Source: Larix sibirica (lineage: Eukaryota; Streptophyta; Pinopsida; Pinales; Pinaceae). Taken from it: DNA of 10,507 nt. The position numbers and the translations under genes are program-made. Location of the stretch: assembly GCA_004151065.3 (NCBI GenBank), contig NWUY0303884283.1, positions 1 to 10,507 on the forward strand, written 5' to 3'. Shown one piece after another: positions 8,290 through 10,507 of this stretch (its first letter is position 1; each line of letters starts with the position of its first letter). The notes beneath the pieces are model-generated. The model was given only the letters and a program-made list of their open reading frames with translations, made no database searches and had not been told where the DNA came from.

Positions 8290-8713
8290 TTTTATGGGGC
8301 GGAGCAGGGGGCATGGCAGGTGCGGGTATGGTTATTAAAATTTGTAACAGTCATCAATTCCACTGCTGGATGAAATGTGGCTCTAGCACAAACACTAAAG
8401 CTGAATTGATGTCTCTCTGAGGTTTGTTATATTTTGCATTGTCAAAGTCTTTTCCTGCTCTTCAGGTATATGGTGATTACCTGAAGATTCTCAAGTCATT
8501 ATAAGTTGGGCAGATTTCAAATTTCGTCACATTGGCGATGTGCCGATCAAAAGGTTACAATCTAGATTTCAATCTTTGTCTTTCCACCCTGTCTACATAC
8601 AGTTCAATATTTTGGCTGACGGTCTATCCAAAAAAGCTCTTGGGATGTACTAAGGCATTCTATTCTAAGAAGAGATCAATGATCAAAATGTGCTGGATTT
8701 TGGTACGTTTTAG
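8290..8713 (+). other. RNase H domain of ORF2
   Basis: RNase H degrades the RNA strand of RNA-DNA hybrids, and plant L1 elements of this type carry an added C-terminal copy. The first motif reads FYGAEQG where FDGA is expected, so the first catalytic Asp is Tyr (8293-8295). The next is NTKAELM with the catalytic Glu at 8403-8405, then VYGD with Asp at 8475-8477 or 8486-8488, and ILADGLSKKALGM with the last Asp at 8618-8620. Frames run 1, 0, then 2. A GATTACCTGAA insertion of 11 bp near 8475-8485 accounts for the last shift. The tail GILF, stop, EEINDQNVLDFGTF ends at the TAG at 8711. Confidence 0.82.
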
Positions 8714-9105
8714 GCATATCAACACTTTGGAGAATAGGCTATTGTTTTTTGGTCTTTGTTTTGGACAATAAGATGCTAGTCTATTGAGGAATTGCTGTAA
8801 AAAACTAGTAACTAGTAACTGACTGGATTACAGTTATTAGAACTCTCTTTAGATGTTTTCAGATCTCTGAAGTCTTAAACTTGTAACTGACTGGGTTACA
8901 TTTACTAGAACTCTGTTTAGATGTTTTCAGATCTCTGAAGTCTTAGTCTTTGGATATATGGTGGTAATGTATGTGGAGAGTGAAGATTTTCCTCTTTCTA
9001 AGAGATACAGTTTGAAAGGACATATTATTATGTTTTGATTAACTATGTTTTTTTTATTCATAGCCAATAAATATCAAGAAATTATCTTTTTTTCTAGTGA
9101 AAAAA
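8714..9105 (+). other. LINE 3' UTR with terminal A run
   Basis: This non-coding region follows the probable ORF2 end. It includes a 68-bp tandem duplication and, near its end, AATAAA at 9067-9072. The element stops at TCTAGTGAAAAAA, directly before the right-hand 13-bp repeat. The short A run is what an old, eroded poly(A) tail would look like. Confidence 0.6.
8812..8947 (+). repeat. 68-bp tandem duplication in LINE 3' UTR
   Basis: Units 8812-8879 and 8880-8947 align without gaps and differ at about seven positions. The shared core is TTTAGATGTTTTCAGATCTC. A smaller 7-bp repeat (CTAGTAA twice, 8805-8818) abuts the first unit. The ~10% divergence makes this duplication older than the 39-bp one at 8023-8100. 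Confidence 0.9.
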
Positions 9106-9118
9106 ATGTAACATAAAA
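9106..9118 (+). repeat. LINE target-site duplication, 3' copy
   Basis: ATGTAACATAAAA follows the A run of the LINE and matches 2407-2419 exactly. The intron sequence resumes with AGAATTGCTATC. Confidence 0.65.
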
Positions 9119-9495
9119 AGAATTGCTATCAAGTTTGAATTCATATTCAATACAATACTAATAAAATTCAAGCAACAAATTTTCAATTCGAAAAAAAAAA
9201 ATCAAAAATTGCCCTTATACCTCTAAATTCAATAAAATTTCACTAATATACAGAAATCTTCCACAACAATGTGATGAAGAAAACGGAGTGTCCAGGTTTT
9301 TAGAAGGGTGATTGCTGCTGCACTCTAGGTTTTCATAAAGGTGGCTACTGCAGTGTATATATTATGGCAATTGAGCAGAAGATAGGTTTAGGGAGTATTC
9401 AACCCACATATAGACACTCAAAAAATTAGGCCGATGACAAGTTCGCCATACGAACAGAATCGAATTAAACCCATATGACCAAATTTGGTAACCAT
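9119..9495. other. Intron sequence right of the LINE, no gene seen
   Basis: AT-rich DNA with a 10-base A run near 9190 and no coding potential on either strand. No domain or RNA structure could be recognised. Confidence 0.5.
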
Positions 9496-9600
9496 GCATA
9501 AAACTCATCATAATAATATGGAGGTAGGATCAGTCGGATTAGGTTCAGCTTCAGTAATCAAGGTTATTCTTTGAAAAAACAATATAAAACTAATTTCAAT
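9496..9600 (+). repeat. Intronic repeat motif, copy 2 of 3
   Basis: The order of blocks is CATAAAACTCATCATAA, ATATGGAGGTAGG, GGATTAGGTTCAG, AGTAATCAAGGTTATTC and TTTGAAAAAACAATATAAAA. It matches 9801-9896 over its whole length and 2243-2327 except for a gap. The following TTTTGAAAGTATTTAACA (from about 9613) resembles GTTTTGAAGGTATGTAACA near 2400, so the repeating unit may be longer than 105 bp. Confidence 0.7.
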
Positions 9601-9800
9601 TTTGATATTGTTTTGAAAGTATTTAACAGGTTTATAAGCTATGATCATAGTTCATTTTGATTAGCTCGGGACTACACAATTTTTTACAAAGACCCATTTT
9701 TTGTCTGGAGTTTTTGGATGTATATCTGACAGATCAAATGCTGTGAAAGTATACTACAATATTTTGTAAGGCCTGTAAAATGCCGGATTTAAAAAAAAAA

Positions 9801-9896
9801 ACATAAAACTCATAACAATATGGAGGTAGGGTTGGTGGGATTAGGCTCGGTAATCCAAGTTATTTCATTGAAATAAACCATATCAAACTAATATCA
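9801..9896 (+). repeat. Intronic repeat motif, copy 3 of 3
   Basis: ACATAAAACTCATAACAATA, TGGAGGTAGG, GGGATTAGGCTCGGTAATCC and the following TTATTTCATTGAAATAAACC parallel the copy at 9496-9600. An 11-base A run comes directly before it (9791-9801). Confidence 0.7.
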
Positions 9897-9981
9897 AGTA
9901 AACTGACTGTTTGTGAGATGTTCAAGTATAAAAATAAAAAATATCAAAGTAATCTGACTGTTGGTGAGATATTCAAATATA
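9891..9981 (+). repeat. 51-bp tandem duplication in the intron
   Basis: ATATCAAGTAAACTGACTG followed by GTGAGATGTTCAAGTATA at 9891-9930 recurs with a 51-base offset at 9941-9981, where the second block reads GTGAGATATTCAAATATA. The spacer is A-rich. The copies differ at several positions. It overlaps the end of the third intronic repeat copy. Confidence 0.75.
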
Positions 9982-10097
9982 TGTAGAGATGTTTAGGCCA
10001 AAATCTAAGATGTAAATTTCTAAAAACACCCTTCAAACAATTTCAAATATACAAAAAGCATTCAATGTAAATTGGATTCACCGGGAGTAGTACTTAC

Positions 10098-10151
10098 ATC
10101 ATGTATAGCTTCATGTAGAGCAGTCACTTGGTCTCTCGACACGGTCCTTAC
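10098..10151 (-). CDS. Alpha-carbonic anhydrase, penultimate exon
   Basis: This 54-bp exon encodes VRTVSRDQVTALHEAIHD, equivalent to the K-VRTVSREQ-V-x-LREAVHD segment of plant alpha-carbonic anhydrases. The acceptor is AATGTGCAG (ending at 10152) and the donor is GTAAGT (10097-10092), both strong. The phase is 0 on both sides. The exon begins with GTAAGG, which itself looks like a donor, but the homology requires KVRT, so the acceptor is correctly placed. The intron before it is 92 bp (10152-10243); the one after is 8,577 bp and contains a LINE. Confidence 0.93.
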
Positions 10152-10243
10152 CTGCACATTAATGAAAAGCATCAGGTCACGGGGTCGATACCCATGGAAG
10201 CAGATTTGTGGTTAGGTGATTACCAGACGAGCGATGAAAATAC
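10152..10243 (-). other. Short intron of carbonic anhydrase gene
   Basis: A 92-bp phase-0 intron on the minus strand, from GTATTTTC to ATTAATGTGCAG. Its length is normal for plants. It interrupts the conserved HKVRTVS segment between Lys and Val. Confidence 0.9.
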
Positions 10244-10411
10244 CTTGTGAATCACGTTCCAAATGACTCCCTCGGTGCAAGGAGGAGTGGTGAGAGATCC
10301 CGTGTAACGGTAATATTTCCTGCTACCCAGTTTTATGTGGTTCGGATCCACCATGCCCAGAGCTTCCTCCGGGGGTTCCATATCCGAAATGAACTTGATT
10401 TCATCCATTAA
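10244..10411 (-). CDS. Alpha-carbonic anhydrase, active-site exon (partial gene)
   Basis: Alpha-carbonic anhydrase interconverts CO2 and bicarbonate with a zinc ion. Plant members are mostly secreted, plastid-targeted or apoplastic, which cannot be judged here because the N-terminus is outside the window. The exon reads LMDEIKFISDMEPPEEALGM, then VDPNHIKLGSRKYYRYTGSL, then TTPPCTEGVIWNVIHK. SLTTPP holds the residues equivalent to Leu198, Thr199 and Thr200 of human CA II; V-x-W matches Val207 and Trp209. The Cys after PP is typical of plant and secreted forms, which use it in a disulfide. The donor is AAG/GTATTT at 10243. The acceptor is probably GAACAG at 10412. An alternative TAG acceptor at 10450 would add 12-13 residues (YIMLTISGYNEQ) and cannot be excluded. 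The zinc-binding His exons lie beyond 10507. Confidence 0.93.
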
Positions 10412-10507
10412 CTGTTCGTTATACCCAGAAATAGTAAGCATAATATAATCTACATATATACATAATCAGAATCCTGCAAAACCAGATTTATATATGAATA
10501 TACCTCC
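10412..10507 (-). other. Partial upstream intron of carbonic anhydrase gene
   Basis: AT-rich minus-strand sequence before the active-site exon, running off the window edge. It contains a TTTTGCAG at about 10474-10481 that looks like an acceptor, but using it would put TGA in the coding frame a few bases later. Confidence 0.6.

Larger units (their letters stand above)
4566..8713 (+). pseudogene. LINE ORF2 (endonuclease-reverse transcriptase-RNase H), broken
   Basis: ORF2 makes the polyprotein that nicks target DNA, copies the LINE RNA and, in this plant lineage, carries an RNase H. The start ATG at 4566 overlaps the ORF1 stop (TAATG). The domains in order are: APE endonuclease (MKIMSFNLREVGGTPKYLAL ... 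LIQETM ... NCYGPYTN ... DLN ... RLDRFLL ... SDHMPIF); linker (RRATWLKHGDFNTKFF); reverse transcriptase (SGPNGFSVEFF, NLIYKIIAKIITNRV, KIDLIKAYDKVRW, RGLRQGCP, FVDD); thumb (LVNSVLQNMPIYWLSLAKVP); WLAWRIGDGTQVRLGVDPFI; zf-RVT; RNase H. It spans ~1,380 codons, the family's usual length. There are at least eight frameshifts and about ten stops, for example TGA at 4734, 4904, 5607, 7779, 7830 and 8418, TAG at 7978, and TAA at 6507 and 8651. The probable end is the TAG at 8711-8713, after NDQNVLDFGTF. Confidence 0.88.
2420..9105 (+). mobile_element. Degenerate full-length LINE (plant L1 clade with RNase H)
   Basis: The parts come in canonical order: 5' UTR (2420-2753), ORF1 with DUF4283-like region and zinc knuckle (2754-4566), ORF2 with APE endonuclease, reverse transcriptase, zf-RVT and RNase H (4566-8713), then a 3' UTR ending in GAAAAAA. 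Identical 13-bp repeats flank the element. At about 6.7 kb it has the full length of plant L1 elements and is not 5'-truncated. Every large domain is interrupted by frameshifts or stops, so it cannot move on its own. It lies in the last intron of a carbonic anhydrase gene, antisense to it. The domain identities are strong. The exact ends rest on the flanking repeat and are less certain. Confidence 0.85.
1521..10097 (-). other. Last intron of carbonic anhydrase gene, 8.6 kb
   Basis: The donor GTAAGT at 10097-10092 and the acceptor CAG ending at 1521 bound an 8,577-bp phase-0 intron on the minus strand. The other complete intron visible is only 92 bp. Most of the length is a degenerate LINE on the plus strand. 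Outside the LINE the intron is AT-rich with local repeats at 1836-2070, 2192-2421, 9496-9600 and 9801-9981. The 1521-1740 part next to the acceptor is almost pure A/T. Confidence 0.85.

Noticed and set aside
9791-9810. Alternative LINE 3' end: 11 A followed by ACATAAAACT, matching 2412-2421
   Set aside because: ACATAAAACT is part of the local intronic repeat, which also occurs at 9497. Using it would place unrelated intron repeats inside the LINE. The 13-bp match at 9106 fits the 3' UTR length better.
10220-10441. Continuous 73-residue minus-strand frame as a whole gene
   Set aside because: The first ~10 residues may be, and the last ~7 clearly are, translated intron. Homology stops at NVIHK, where a GT donor occurs, and resumes in the next exon at 10151.
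10462-10481. TTTTGCAG as acceptor of the active-site carbonic anhydrase exon
   Set aside because: The reading frame required by the homology has a TGA six bases into that exon.
1-10507. A new multi-gene or defence-like system
   Set aside because: All coding signal is explained by one carbonic anhydrase gene and one decayed LINE. Nothing else has coding character.

Overview
The window looks like nuclear DNA of a seed plant. It is AT-rich, with small canonical GT-AG introns. It holds part of a plant-type alpha-carbonic anhydrase gene and a plant L1-clade LINE with an RNase H domain. No bacterial gene layout, RNA gene or CRISPR array is visible. The species cannot be told from the sequence.

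The host gene is on the minus strand and occupies both ends of the window. Three consecutive exons encode the C-terminal ~100 residues of an alpha-carbonic anhydrase: 10411-10244, 10151-10098 and 1520-1440. They carry the active-site floor SLTTPPC...V-x-W, the VRTVSRDQV segment and the NARPIQ...NGR tail, ending in TAA. All phases are 0 and all visible splice sites are canonical. The upstream exons, including those for the zinc-binding histidines, lie beyond the right edge. The first intron seen is 92 bp. The last intron is 8,577 bp, so the terminal exon sits more than 8.5 kb from its neighbour.

That last intron (1521-10097) is large because it contains a full-length but dead LINE in the opposite orientation, about 2420-9105. 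The element has a ~330 bp 5' UTR, ORF1 (DUF4283-like region and zinc knuckle) and ORF2. ORF2 carries an APE endonuclease, reverse transcriptase, zf-RVT and RNase H. A ~390 bp 3' UTR follows, ending in a short A run. A 13-bp direct repeat on each side (2407-2419 and 9106-9118) fits a target-site duplication. Both ORFs are broken by many frameshifts and stop codons, many of them at expected Trp codons. Several short tandem duplications lie inside the element.

The intron sequence around the LINE holds a locally repeated ~100-bp motif (one copy left of the LINE, two right of it), a GC-rich patch with short direct repeats near 1836-1994, and a 51-bp tandem duplication near 9891-9981. The first ~1.2 kb lies beyond the probable 3' end of the carbonic anhydrase gene and shows only AT-rich sequence with weak short repeats.

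I found no new multi-gene system. The main points are the split carbonic anhydrase gene with its distant last exon, and the datable anatomy of the LINE.
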